The position numbers were made by a program, and so were the translations under genes. 64,000 nucleotides of DNA from assembly GCA_951812925.1 (NCBI GenBank), contig OX638372.1, positions 10,321,410 to 10,385,409 on the forward strand. Direction: 5' to 3'. Positions 1-11,396 of this stretch are shown here, piece by piece. The notes beneath the pieces were generated by a model. It ran no database searches. It saw nothing but the letters and a program-made list of their open reading frames with translations, and was not told the origin of the DNA. This stretch comes from Calliopum simillimum (Eukaryota; Arthropoda; Insecta; Diptera; Lauxaniidae). The stretch's first letter is position 1. Each line of letters opens with the position of its first letter.

Positions 1-164
1 GTTAAATCAGAGACGCTCATTCTCTCTTACGTGTTTATTCTGTTTCGTGGAATATGAAATTTTTATATGAAAGAAAAATAGAAAACATTGATCCAAGGTC
101 GTGAATTTTTCTTTAAAATTAGTGGAAAAATTGCTGAAAATTTAAAGAGGAAAATCTTCTTCAA

Positions 165-1385
165 AGAGATAAAAATCATGATACTAAAAAGCAACTCTAC
201 ACTTCCATGAGAACTCTATTAAAAGTAAATAAATAAATATCGCATGATGGAAAAATTCCATGCGATAAAACTCTCATGCGAGAAGAATCAGCGAAGAGAA
301 AAATCTTATTAATAAATTCTAATTGAAATCTAACTACAGAATCGTTTGAAATAAAAAGATTTTGTTTGAATGCGAAACTGCATAACAATTTAAAAATCGC
401 ATGACAGTAGAAATAAACTCTAAACTCACATGAATACTCCATAGAAAATAGTATGAGCCTTGACAAAAATATCACAATAAAGAAAAATTGCATACAATGA
501 AACTCTCATGCAAGAAAAATCCATGAATAGAAAAAATCCTATCAATAAATTCTAATTCAAATCTAACTGTATAATCGTTTAAATTAAAAAGATCTTGTTT
601 GAATACGAAACTGCATAACAATTTAAAAATCGCATGATAGTAAAAATAAGCTCTTAACTCACATGAGTATTCTATAGAAAATGGTATAAGTCATGAATTA
701 CATATCACAATAAAAAAAATCGCATGCGATAAAACTCCCATGCAAGAAAAATCAGCGAATAGAAAAAATCTCATCAATAAATTCTAATTCAAATATTTAA
801 ATAAAATAATTTTGTTTGAATGCGAAACTGTATAACAATTTAAAAATCGCTTGATAGTAAAAATAAACTCTTAACTCACATGAGTACTCGATTGAAAATA
901 GTATGAGTCATCAAATAGATATCACAACAAAGAAAAATCGTATGCGATAAAACTCTCATGCAAGAAAAATCAGCAAAGAGAAAAAGTCTCATCAACAAAT
1001 ACTAATTCAAATACTGAAATAAAAATAAGTTCTTATCTCACATGAGTACTTCATAGAAAATGGTTTGAGTCATGAAATATATATTACAATAAAAAAAATC
1101 GCATGCGATAAGACTCCCATGCAAGAAAAATCAGTGAAGAGAAAAAATCTCATCAATAAATTCTAATTCAAATATTGAAATAAAATTATTTTGTTTGAAT
1201 GCGAAACTACATAACAATTTAAAAATCGCATGATACTAAAAAGAAACTCTTAACTCTAATATGAACTCTATAGAATAAAGTATGAATCATGAAATAAATA
1301 TCACATAAAAGAAAAACCGCATGCAATAAGACTCCTATGCAAGAAAAATCAGCGAATATAAAAAATCTCATCAAGAAATGCTAAC
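165..1385. repeat. Degenerate tandem repeat array, ~190-235 bp units
   Basis: About five and a half units follow head to tail. The marker word GCGAAACTGCATAACAATTT (with small changes) occurs near 372, 605, 822 and 1201. Other landmarks recur in the same order: AATCGCATGATAGTAAAAAT, ACTCACATGAGTACT, AAATCGCATGCGATAAAACT and CTAATTCAAAT. The unit near 1020 lacks the GCGAAACTG block, so unit length is uneven. Each unit contains the self-complementary word GCATGCGAT/ATCGCATG. No open frame is conserved between units, so this is non-coding satellite-like DNA or the internal repeats of a decayed element. Confidence 0.8.
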
Positions 1386-1429
1386 GCGAAGTTGTCACAC
1401 GTGATTAAATACATATTTAACTATAGAGA

Positions 1430-1576
1430 CAGTGACGGATCCAAGGGGGGCGATTGGCCCCCCTCTCAAACCAAGTGATTAAATTTTTTTTAAAATTATT
1501 TATATGTAAAGATTTTAAAAACATTCTGTTTTTATCTAGAAATGTAGTCAATCGGCCTCCCCTCTTGACAATGCTG
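1430..1576 (+). mobile_element. hAT-like MITE, 3'-truncated copy
   Basis: This matches the complete 157-bp element at 57391-57547 almost base for base: a CAGTGRCGGATCCAAGG start, a GGGGGGCGATTGGCCCCCC palindrome, and the same AT-rich middle ending ...GACAATGCTG. The last ~12 bases, which would form the right TIR (GGATCCGCCACTG), are missing. No target duplication can be read because one end is lost. Confidence 0.75.
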
Positions 1577-3690
1577 TGTGTGTTTAAGCAATTCCATACT
1601 TATTCGGGAAAATTTAGTGCTAAAAATGGTGACAAAATGTTGAGTTTCATCAAAAGCCCTGCATTCTATACTATTTGGGTCCACTGAAATAACTTAAAAG
1701 ATATTGTCTTTGAAAACTTCTTTAAATCCATTTTTCAATATTTTCGCACCAAAATAAAAATATATCCATCCCTCACACTAAACATTAAGTCACTTGTAGG
1801 TTCAACCTAAAGATGACGACGCAATGTTTAACAGGAAATAAGCAGCTCAAAGCCAACCATTCAACGGAAGTGTTAAAGAACGAACATCCGCCAAACGTCC
1901 GCCGCTAACGCTATGGCAAATTGCGGTTACGGTGGTTGCTATTAGTGACTGCGTCTTCTAAGTCTGTTTGTTTGTCTGTCCATCGGTTTTGTTTATTTGT
2001 CTGTCTATCGTCGTCGTCGTCTTCGTGTCTGTCACGTGCGGTTTCCTGTTGAAAATTTGCTTCCGGTTGATCGAAATAAAATGAAGTAGGAAAGGGCCCA
2101 CCGCATCAAACACCTTAGATGGAAAGTTTTTCTTTTTCTTTTTTTTTTTTTTTTTTGGTTTATTTAATTTTCCTTCAAGTTCTCACTAAGTAAGTAATCC
2201 ATCCTTTGATGCATTGTGTTGTCACGGTGTTTATCGGGTTGACTTTTTCTTTGAAAAGAAACACAACTTGTAGACATCTTATTAATTCAATTCCATACAA
2301 AGTTTGGCTTCACTTTCTTAAGATATTTTGTAGCAAGGACGACGTCGCATCGTCGTTTATTTCGGTATGTCCATTTATGTGTACGTATTGGATTACAAAG
2401 CTTGATAAATTGCTTGAAGAAATAATGAAATATTAAGCGATATTGCAACGGACGATAAATCAACTGTTTTCAATTTAAACTTTAGTAAAACAATAAAATT
2501 TTAACTTGTCGAAAATTTAATTTTTCTCAGAAATGTTTGTCTTTTTGGAGTGGTGTTGTTATTGACAATGAAACCTTGAGCGTAATATTTTTGTGTGCAT
2601 TAGATTAAGTAAAGAAATCTCTTATTTGCACGAAATTTCGGTTCAACATTATAAAATGTTTTATTTTATTTATTCTTTATTATACTTTAATATTCTCATG
2701 ACTAGAATTTTCCCTTTTTCGACAAATGAAAACTTTGCAATTGGAGGTTTTTCCATGCTTTCTTAGAACTTTTGATATGACTTCTCTTAGAAATTATTGC
2801 ATTTTTTATAAAAGTCACAGCGCTACTGACTAATGTTTCCTAAAATTACTTAGAAAAACTTCTAGAATCTTATTTGCAATCTTTTAGTAGTAATTTTCCA
2901 GTAATTTTTATATGAATTTTCTTTTTGTGTAAAATTCAAAATTTAATTTTAATGCTCAAAATGATAAAAAAAAATAAAAAATAGACTTAGCTATAGCTTA
3001 TTTAAGTTGATAAAATTGTTCATTCTCTTCTATTAAAAGTAAATTCATGAAAATCGCATCTAAGTATGTAACAACAATATGTAATCATAAAAGAAATATT
3101 CAAATTTTCTGGACCAGTATATTGGGATGATACTTCTCGTAGTAGAAAAAAATGAATACATTAAATTTGAATTTTCTATTTTCTCCCATAACCATAGAAA
3201 TTTATGCAGACCTTATTTTTTAGTGTTAATGCGATGCATTGATGACCTGGTAGTAATTGGTGCATAAGTGCATATATGAAGCACATGTGAGAAATGGCCA
3301 AAAAATTAAAAATTTACACAAAAGCTGTGCGAACACTATCGATAAAGCATTTAAAATGTTCGGACTGTTTAGACTTGCACTTTCCTTGCTCTCCGAAAGA
3401 CAAATTTTCTAGCTCAACGTTTTCTCAATCAAAAATGGTAAAACAAACCCGATACTTCAGAAAACAGGCTTCATATTTCACGAACTAATTCGATGGCATA
3501 TTCGCTGCTTTGATACGTTACAGTACCATCTCTAAGGAATGATTAAATCTTCTCAATGGTTATCGCAACAACTTTAAGTACGTCATCGACTTCTAGCAGC
3601 TACATAGGCGCTCAGAATTAGCCTTATCCTAAACACGAACCTTCGGTTGCATTTGGTAGTGGCTTTCCTTTTTGGAAGTAGAATTTCTTT
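1577..3690. other. AT-rich stretch without recognisable gene
   Basis: No coding frame with codon-like character and no TIR pair was found. 1800-2095 is less AT-rich than its surroundings and contains CTGTTTGT/CTGTCTGT words and a short TCG run near 2010-2022. A poly-T tract lies at about 2139-2157. Short frames here (for example 2206-2436) resemble no family I know. Confidence 0.5.
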
Positions 3691-3775
3691 GGCCGTTTTA
3701 AGTGCACAATTTCAAGGCCACGAGTCATTTTTGTGACAATTTTTTTAACATCCTGTTATATCTCGGAAACAATAC
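3690..3775 (-). repeat. Dispersed repeat fragment (pair of 21420-21490)
   Basis: Read on the minus strand, this stretch shares with 21420-21490 the order AGATATAACAGGATGT, then AACAAAAA/AAAAAAATTGT, then CGYGGCCTTGAAATTTCAC. The two copies lie in opposite orientation. Family unknown; it is too short to assign. Confidence 0.55.
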
Positions 3776-3788
3776 AAGCTTTTTCAAT

Positions 3789-4045
3789 AAAAGAAAAAGA
3801 AAAGAAAAGAAAAGAAAAGAAAAGAAAAGAAAAGAAAAGAAAAGAAAAGAAAAGAAAAGAAAAGAAAAGAAAAGAAAAGAAAAGAAAAGAAAAGAAAAGA
3901 AAAGAAAAGAAAAGAAAAGAAAAGAAAAGAAAAGAAAAGAAAAGAAAAGAAAAGAAAAGAAAAGAAAAGAAAAGAAAAGAAAAGAAAAGAAAAGAAAAGA
4001 AAAGAAAAGAAAAGAAAAGAAAAGAAAAGAAAAGAAAGAAAAAGA
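3789..4045. repeat. (AAAGA)n microsatellite
   Basis: About 50 almost uninterrupted copies of AAAGA on the plus strand, breaking down to AAAGAAAGAAAAAG at the right edge. Long open frames on both strands here (Lys/Arg/Glu-rich on plus, Phe/Ser/Leu-rich on minus) are artefacts of a 5-bp repeat without stop codons. The near-perfect copies imply recent expansion. Confidence 0.97.
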
Positions 4046-4122
4046 CATCGCTGATCATAGAAGGGCCCAATAAACTTGTAATAAATGTGCACATACATAT
4101 GTACTTGAAAATATCTGATCAA

Positions 4123-4673
4123 GTGGTAAGAAATAACGTCCAATGATATAACGTCCATAAAACGCCCAAACTTTGAAATAAAATATCGTTCAAACAATAT
4201 GAAATAATACCCAAAAAACGAAAACGAAATAACGCCCAAACTATTTTCATATACAATAAATTTGGGTACCCAAAATTTGGTCTTTATTTCGTTAGAGATT
4301 TTTTTATTTATTTCGTTTTTATTTTGGGCATTATTCCATACTTTTTAAAAGAAATCGAAATGATTCCCACATTATTTTCATATTTGATCATTATTATCAA
4401 AATTTTTATCAAAATAATTTGGGCATTATTTCGTTTTTGTTTTTCGGCGTTATTTTTTATTGTTTGGGCGAAATTTCATTTCAATAATTGGGCATTATTT
4501 CATTCGTTTTTTTATTTTTTGAGTGTTATTTCGTTTTTTTTTTGTCAATGAAATAACGCAAAAACAAAATAATGCCCAAATTTTTGGCGTGGTTTTCAAA
4601 AATCTCCTAAGTTTGTATGTAAACAATTTAGGTGTTATTTGGTTTTTGTTTTTGGACGTTATTTCCTACCACC
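4123..4673. mobile_element. Non-autonomous TIR element built of ATAACGCCC-type subrepeats
   Basis: The left end GTGGTAAGAAATAACGTCC and the inverted right end GTGGTAGGAAATAACGTCC match at 18 of 19 positions. The interior is a loose palindrome of words such as AAATAACGCCCAAA on the left and TTTGGGCATTATTTCGTTTT on the right. Flanks resemble a ~9-10 bp target duplication (ATCTGATCAA and ATCTGATTAA, offset by about one base). No transposase frame is present. Superfamily not assignable from sequence alone; the duplication length would suit a MULE-like element. Confidence 0.65.
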
Positions 4674-6413
4674 ATCTGATTAATATACAATTTTTTATAC
4701 ATACCGTAGTAAAAGGAAAAGTCATGGTGCAAAAGTTTTCCTATTGGTTTTCGGCATACATACAACTTACGCACACACACGGTCTTCTACAAAATGCAAA
4801 TTTAAAAAATAGGAAACCCTGCAACACAACTGCTGGCAAAACATGGCAGGGCTGCTGCAGCTACTGCTCCAACTGATGATGCCTTATACTCATCACATCG
4901 TGTTAACACTTGAGTGCGAATAGCGTAAAAACGTTGCTGCATTTCGTTGACTGCAGTTGATTCCGGGAGGTAGCAGCTTTGAGGAGTATAACGGAAAGTA
5001 GATCGCTGGGCGGTTACGCCCTATTGCCTTCGACATACATTAATGCACAGATGCTGTTGGTGTTTGAGAGTATCGGCCACTTTTGCGTGTTTATTCTTAA
5101 CGTTGTATTGAGTTAAGTTTAATTTGCATTTTTTCCAATGCAGTTTTCTTTTGCGATACAGACAGAGATTTAAAATTACCACTAACTGGAAATATTGTGC
5201 ATAATATTGGGAATAAATTTTCACATTTTCAGCAGAGTCAAAAAAGTAATTTTAAGTAAACGCAATTCATCATCATTCTGACCCCATGCAACTACACACA
5301 ACAAAATGCCGCATAGCTGATGCCGCATAAATACATAAGATCCATTTTACAAAGTTATCATCTTTAATGAACACCTTGCCGCCAACAAACCACATATACG
5401 AAGAAGACTCCACCGCCAATGGCATTTAAAATGTGACCTATTTTTTATGACCCATTTTTTGTTCTTTATTTCTTCGCCACACCGCAGTCTGTCGCAATAT
5501 TAAGCAAACATGTAGAAAGTGGAAGAGAGAAAGAGAGAAAGAGAGTACAAAATGAAATGAAATCACTACCTTAATTGAAGGACATTCGGCTTTGCTTTAA
5601 CAGCAAGCGCAGGTTCTTGACATTTTAAGAGGGGTTGCATGCGTTTCCGGCACTTCAAGTGCTATGCCATATTACATATTTGGCTGCCACAAATATACAG
5701 CCACATTTTTCACAAAAAACTGTTGGTTGTCCTCGTACTCGTGCTCGTATGCCCCCCTCTGAAATTGTAGAATTTTCATTATTGATCCAATGTGTTGAAA
5801 CTGTTGAGCAAAATGTCGTAATAAATTGCTGCAATCTGTGCGACGTGCAGGCGAAACGTGGCAAATGCAATTGACGATAAAATCTGGGAGGTGTTCATGA
5901 AGTTGTGTCAGCACCAACATAGCAGAGTCATTTAGAATAATGACCAGCACTTGAATATGAAGAAATTTAGAGAAAATTTTTTTTTATTTTAAATGGCAAA
6001 ATGGTTTTTCTGCAACATTTATTAGTGAGAAGACTTGAGCCAACTTAAATTCTGCTTAAGGAAAAATATTTAAAAAAGAGGAATCTTTGTATAAAAAGGT
6101 GCAAGGGGGGTGGAGCTGAGAATTATAATGTATTGCAGTTTTCGCAAAAACAATTTTTTTTTTTTTTTTTTTTTTTTAATTTTAACATAATGCTCATTTA
6201 CTTCAAGAACGGCAAAACTCAAAAAAAAAAAAACAAATTTTGAGTTAATGATTCAGAATTATTCCTTATATTTATTATGCTCCATAGTGTGTAAAAATTT
6301 CATAATAATATCTTTTACGGTCACAGTTTGAGAATGAAATAACTTTTCAATTGAAAACTTTCAACGTATTTTCTGCAAAATCGAGTTTTTTGACTTGTGT
6401 CTTTCTTGAAGTA
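4674..6413. other. Apparently single-copy non-coding DNA
   Basis: No TIR element, conserved frame or RNA gene was recognised. 4740-5050 and 5380-5900 are less AT-rich than average. 5524-5548 is a GAGAGAAAGAGAG run that would suit GAGA-factor binding in flies (inference). A poly-T tract lies at about 6153-6177. The overlapping frames at 5635-5950 on both strands have no family resemblance, and each is a shadow of the other. Confidence 0.45.
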
Positions 6414-6625
6414 CATAAATGAGCGATATAAATGTGGGTACGGAGCTAAGCGTAAGACTTGGCAGCACTGACAAAACGAACGCGACTTGAACGAAACAAA
6501 CATAACGAAAAGATTCTGCATAAACGAACAAAGGACAGTTGGTAGTAGACAGTAGTAGACGGTTGTCTGCGGACAAGTAAAGAGGTGGAATAAAAAGACT
6601 ATGAAGAGAACAGAATTAGTAGTTA
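6414..6625 (+). repeat. LTR-like dispersed repeat fragment (pair of 46235-46460)
   Basis: This shares about 200 bp with 46245-46460: ATATAAATGTGGGWRCGGAGC, then TGGCAGCACTGACAAAACGA, CGAAAAGATT, AATAAACGAACAAA and GACGGTTGTCTGCGGACAA. The TATA-like word followed ~30 bp later by transcript-like sequence suggests the U3/R part of an LTR. Ends are not defined in this copy, and no coding part of an LTR element is attached. Confidence 0.5.
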
Positions 6626-7535
6626 AATTAATAATTTTTATTTATCTATTTATTTATTTTTTAATAAAAAAAAACAAAAATTACATTAAACACTAAAACA
6701 TGTTTTCCAATTATGTAGTTTATGGGTAAAGGAAAACATGTTAAAAAACATGTGTTATTTATGCAAAATAAATACAAAAAACTAAAAACACCACCAAAAT
6801 TCATATTTACATACGTGTACGTATACTATAAATTATTTACTACATGTACTCGTAAATATCTATATTTTATTGTATGAATTCATGCGTCTATTTGTTTGTC
6901 TGTAACAAATGAATTTTGTATCACTTGCGGTCTAGTCATACATACATAATAGTTGCAATTGTGGCAAATAAGTTGTCACCTCAAATAATGTGATATTTGT
7001 GCTCTTAAGGGATTTATAGGGTAATGAATATATCGTGGGACAACGCAATGCAATTCTTGGCAATAACTTTCAATTTGGGCAAAAATTTCTCAAGTGAGCC
7101 TTCTCAGAATTAACATGTAAAAGCGTAAAAAAGGCTTAAAAAAATAATTTTTTATAGCAACTAGTAAAGATATTAAAAAAATTTTTTTCTAAATTATTTA
7201 ATAGAGATCAGGAGAGAAGATTTTACCTTTTGTTTTTTGACAGAAATTTTCATTTATTAATGAAAATCCCTATTTCAAATAAATAAAAATCTAAGCAACT
7301 TCTCTGCCTCTGAGAAAAAATATGTGGGCACTCTCCACATATCTAGGAACTATATTCCAGAAAAAAATAAGAGTAATCGATATTGGTTCAAAATTTATTA
7401 ACAAAAAGTGTGCCTTTCAATTCTTTCTTCAGTAGAAAGTAGATAAAAACAAGTCATCTTACGAAAAAGCTTTTATGAATTTTTTCAAATTTTCTGAGAC
7501 ATTTTATATATTTTCTAAAATTGGCTCAAAAACAA
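6626..7535. other. AT-rich stretch without recognisable gene
   Basis: No coding frame, TIR pair or repeat shared with the rest of the window was seen. The text is strongly AT-rich with homopolymer runs of A and T. Confidence 0.4.
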
Positions 7536-8449
7536 ACTAGTAAGGGTGTTACCTTTGGCCTGGCCAAACATTAAATACCCTACACTGCAGTATTTTTAAA
7601 ATTTTGCTCATATGGGAGGTGCTACGCTCTCTTGTCCGAGTTCACCCAGTTTTTGTTCAGAGCTTGGATTTATAGTTTTTAGTGTCTGAGTGAAAAACCT
7701 TATCAGTATAGCGTCTTGAAGCTTTTGCTTATATAGGAGGTGCCACGCCCGCTTGTCCGAGTTCGTCTAGTTTTAGCTTAGAGCGTGCATTTATAGTCTT
7801 TAGTATTTGAGTAAAGTTTGGTTGGATTATCTCAAAAAACTATTTCTGTATAGCATTTTGAAGCATTTGCTTAGAGAGGAGGTGCCACGCCCCCTTGTCC
7901 GATTTCACCCAATTTTTTTCGAGAGCTTTCATTTATGATACTTAGTGTCTGAGTCGAATTTGGTTCGAATATTTTAAAAAACGCTTTCAGTATAGCGTTT
8001 TGAAGCTTTTGCTTATATGGGAGGTGCCACGCCCTCCTGTCCGAATTCGTTAAATTTTTCCTCAGAGCTTGCGCTTACAATTCTTAGTATTTATGTGTAT
8101 TTTGGTTGCATTGTCGTGAAAAATACTCCTAAAATTGCATTTTGGATATATTTTTTGTGTGGGCGGTAGGCGTGTCCGTTGACCGATTTCGCTCATTTTC
8201 AACCCCCGAGCTATCTTTGATGATGGAGGCAGTGCACCAAATTTCATTGAATTATCTCAATCAGTTTTTCCAAAAAGTGTATTTCAACACACAGCCAGCC
8301 ACCCAGCCAGACAGACGGACATGGCTATATCGACTCAGGAGGTGACGCTGATCAAGAATATATACACTTTTCTATATCTGCAAAGCCTCCTTCTCTGCGT
8401 TACAAACGGAAGGACAAAGTGCATATACCCTGGGTGTAGGGTATAAAAA
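7536..8449 (+). mobile_element. R900 dispersed repeat, copy 1 (most complete)
   Basis: The copy starts ACTAGTAAGGGTGTTACC and ends ACCCTGGGTGTAGGGTAT plus AAAA; the same ends occur in the other R900 copies. Four internal tandem units of ~142 bp each carry GGAGGTGCCACGCCC, TTGTCCGA, CAGAGCTTGCATTTATAGT, TTAGTGTCTGAGT and AAAAACGCTTTCAGTATAGCG-like words (around 7613, 7735, 7878 and 8020). The last third contains GGCGGTAGGCGTGTCCGTTG, then CAGCCAGCCA and GACGGACATGGCTATATCGA. Short frames across it are not conserved between copies. Probably a non-autonomous element; class unknown. Confidence 0.8.
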
Positions 8450-9382
8450 TAATGCGGTCCAAAAAATTTAAAAAAAAAAAATTCACACTCAGACGATTCT
8501 AAACATTTTATACCTGCTAAACAGATGACAGTTTTAATCCACATCAGCAGTTTTAATCCGAATTCACTTGTGCATTATCCACATCTCAATTCGTATCGAC
8601 TCTAACAGTAATGCATAAAATCAACAATTGTATTGGTGAAAGGAACTTGTACCCTACAATGTGTTTGTTTTTTTTTTTTTTTTTTTGGGAATATTAATTG
8701 CATAAGCACAATAAAATAAAAATATTAAAAACATTATACAAAATGTACATGTAAAATGACTTTTTCTAAACAAACACGAAATTAATAAAATTGGAATCAA
8801 TTTGCATAAAATTAAATTTTCCACATATTCGCAACATTTGTCCCAACGAAATAATTCAAAACAGCATTGTTGTCATTTAATCTATTTAATTTTGTCAATT
8901 GGAGCATAAATAAACCAATAATCGATTTGAAATTCCACTATTTGCTCTAAACGATTCATGTAGCATACATATGATCGCAAAACAATGCAACACGTGCGGA
9001 AGTTCCCTTTTAAAGTTTACTCGTACATAATACCAATATCATTTAAAATTTAATTTGGGAAAATTTAATTACGTACATATCAACCATTTGACATATGTCA
9101 TTACACATACTCTACCTTTAAATCAAAAAAAAAAAAAAAAAAAAACACTTTGCTTCTCTTTAAATTGTTGTCGCAAACACATCAGCACAGGAGTGTATCA
9201 GGCAACGAAATACTCCTAACTTTGAAAATTACATTTAAAACTTTTGTCAGTAGGTAGCTAGCTACATACACTCGTATAGTATGTATGTACTTGTGAAGTT
9301 GTTTAATCGTTACACTTGTATTCTAAAAATTAACATGTCAACAAAAGGTTTCTTAAGAAATCAAAAACTTTATTCAATTGAA
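8450..9382. other. AT-rich stretch with homopolymers
   Basis: Nothing coding was recognised. 8495-8520 contains AGACGATTCTAAACATTTTA, a decayed form of a word also seen near 34505-34525 and 50365-50385, so a degraded repeat is likely at the left edge. Poly-T at about 8668-8687 and poly-A at about 9127-9144. Confidence 0.4.
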
Positions 9383-9384
9383 TA

Positions 9385-11392
9385 TCACGGTGGTTTTTAA
9401 AAAATTTTAACTTTTTGTAATACCACCCACAATTTTTTTCAGGGATAATGTTGGGGGACCCTTCTAGTATCTAAACCGCGAAATCGAACGTCCAGCCGTT
9501 TTTTTTTTTTCGACATTTTAGTTATTTTAACGATTTTTGAGTATGTCTCGGTGTTTATATACATATTATGTACACATATATATGTATATACGTACATATA
9601 TATACTTGTATATGTATATATTTGTAATATATATATATGGATATATATATACATACATACATATAAAAGGTATCCTTTCCGCACCATTTATTTTTAAAAA
9701 CAATCGGTTTTTTCGTATTTAAGAAAAATACAAACAAAAACCGGAAACAAAACAAGTCATTTCAGATGTGATTTTTGATGCTTAATCCGATTCCAGTAAT
9801 ATAATTGCTTTATTACGTCTGGACTTTGAGATATCTTTACATATATGTTTAAAGGACACCATTTTTTTCCTATTTTTGAAGTTATATAACAAGATAAGGT
9901 AATATTATGCCGTAAAATCTGGTATGGCAGTTAATAGCCCTAGTTTTTTCCTTGAAAACTCAATCAAACCGATAGCGATATCTTTTTTTTTTTGTCGGAG
10001 ATATCTTTACCTAAAAAGTTAAAAAAGTGCAGAAACACGATTTTTGGCTATATTGGATGTTATATGCAGGACACACAAAATTTTTTTGGGAATTTCTATT
10101 ACCAGAAACATTTGGTACTTTCTTTTGGCTTTAAATTGAGCTATCAAATGTTTATCTGCAATATTTCTCTGCAAAGTTATGTTAACTTTAAAATCACACC
10201 ATGAAACTCAAAGCGAAAAATCTCGGTTTTCGGCTATATTTGAGGTTGTATACAGTACGGACAAAATTCGTCTGCTCTCTTTTACTAACCGACACATTTA
10301 ACACCATTCTTTATCTTCAAAATGAGCTAACAAGTGGTCTCTTGTAATTGTTTTCTAAAAAGTTATGACTATTTTAAGACGACATGTTGCAGCAATATAA
10401 GGAATACTCGTACAGTGTGAGTTTGCACTCCATAATGTAATTTTTAAATGGTCATAACTTTGTGGAAAACAATCACAAGAGACCTCTTGATAGCTCATTT
10501 TAAAGATAAAGAATGGTGTTAAATGCTTCTGTTAGTAAAAAAGAGCAGACGAATTTCGTCCGTATTGTATTCAACCTCAAATATAGCCGAAAACCGAGAT
10601 TTTTCGCTTTGAGTTTCATGGTTTGATTTTAAAGTTAACATAACTTTGCAGAGAAATATTGCAGATAAACATTTGATAGCTCAATTTAAAGCCAAAAGAA
10701 AGTACCATATGTTTCTGGTAATAGAAATTCCTAAAAAAATTTTGTGTGTCCTGCATATAACATCCAATATAGCCAAAAATCGTGTTTCTGCACTTTTTTA
10801 ACTTTTTAGGTAAAGATATCTCCGACAAAAAAAAGATATCGCTAACGGTTTGATTGAGTTTTCAAGGAAAAAACTAGGGCTATTAACTGTCATACCAAAT
10901 AGGAAAAGAACTGGTGTCCTTTAAACATATATGTAAAGATATCTCAAAGTCCAGACGTAATAGAGCAATTCTAATACCGGAACCGGATTAAGCATCAAAA
11001 ATTACATCTGAAATGACTTTTTTTGTTTCCGGTTTTTGTTTGTGTTTTTCTTAATTACGAAAAAACCGATTTTTTTTAAAAAAAAATGGTGCGGAAAGGA
11101 TACCTTTTATATGTGTGTATGTATATATGTGTAATATATATATGTGGATATATATATACATACAAGTATATATATGTACGTATATACATATATATGTGTA
11201 CATAATATGTATATAAACACCGAGACATACTCAAAAATCGTTAAAAAAACTAAAATGTCGAAAAAAAAAACGGCTGGACGTTCGATTTCGCGGTTTGCGG
11301 ATTTAGATACTAGAAGGGTCCCCCAACATTATCCCTGAAAAAAATCGCGGGTGGTATTTCAAAAAGTTAAAATTTTTTAAAAACCACCGTGA
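9385..11392. mobile_element. 2.0-kb foldback element with ~0.95-1.0 kb arms
   Basis: The two halves are reverse complements: TCACGGTGGTTTTTAAAAAA opens the left arm, and the right arm ends with its complement at 11392. Inner landmarks mirror each other in order: CAGGGATAATGTTGGGGGAC, CGAACGTCCAGCCG, a CATATATA-rich tract, CATGGTTTGA-like centres and CTTCAAAATGAGCTA. The non-paired centre is only about 75 bp (roughly 10375-10450). A TA dinucleotide flanks both ends (9383-9384 and 11393-11394), as expected for Tc1/mariner-type insertion. The 70-residue frames seen once in each arm are the same DNA read in mirror image and show no transposase motif. Confidence 0.85.
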
Positions 11393-11396
11393 TATA

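Noticed and set aside
165..1385. CRISPR-like repeat-spacer array
   Set aside because: Units are long, diverged and contiguous without unique spacers, and the sequence is eukaryotic.
3702..4239. Long Lys/Arg/Glu-rich and Phe/Ser-rich frames on both strands
   Set aside because: They are produced by the AAAGA microsatellite, which lacks stops in all frames.
9992..10828. A 70-residue frame present twice on opposite strands
   Set aside because: The two are the mirrored arms of one foldback; similarity comes from the palindrome, not from protein conservation, and no domain is visible.
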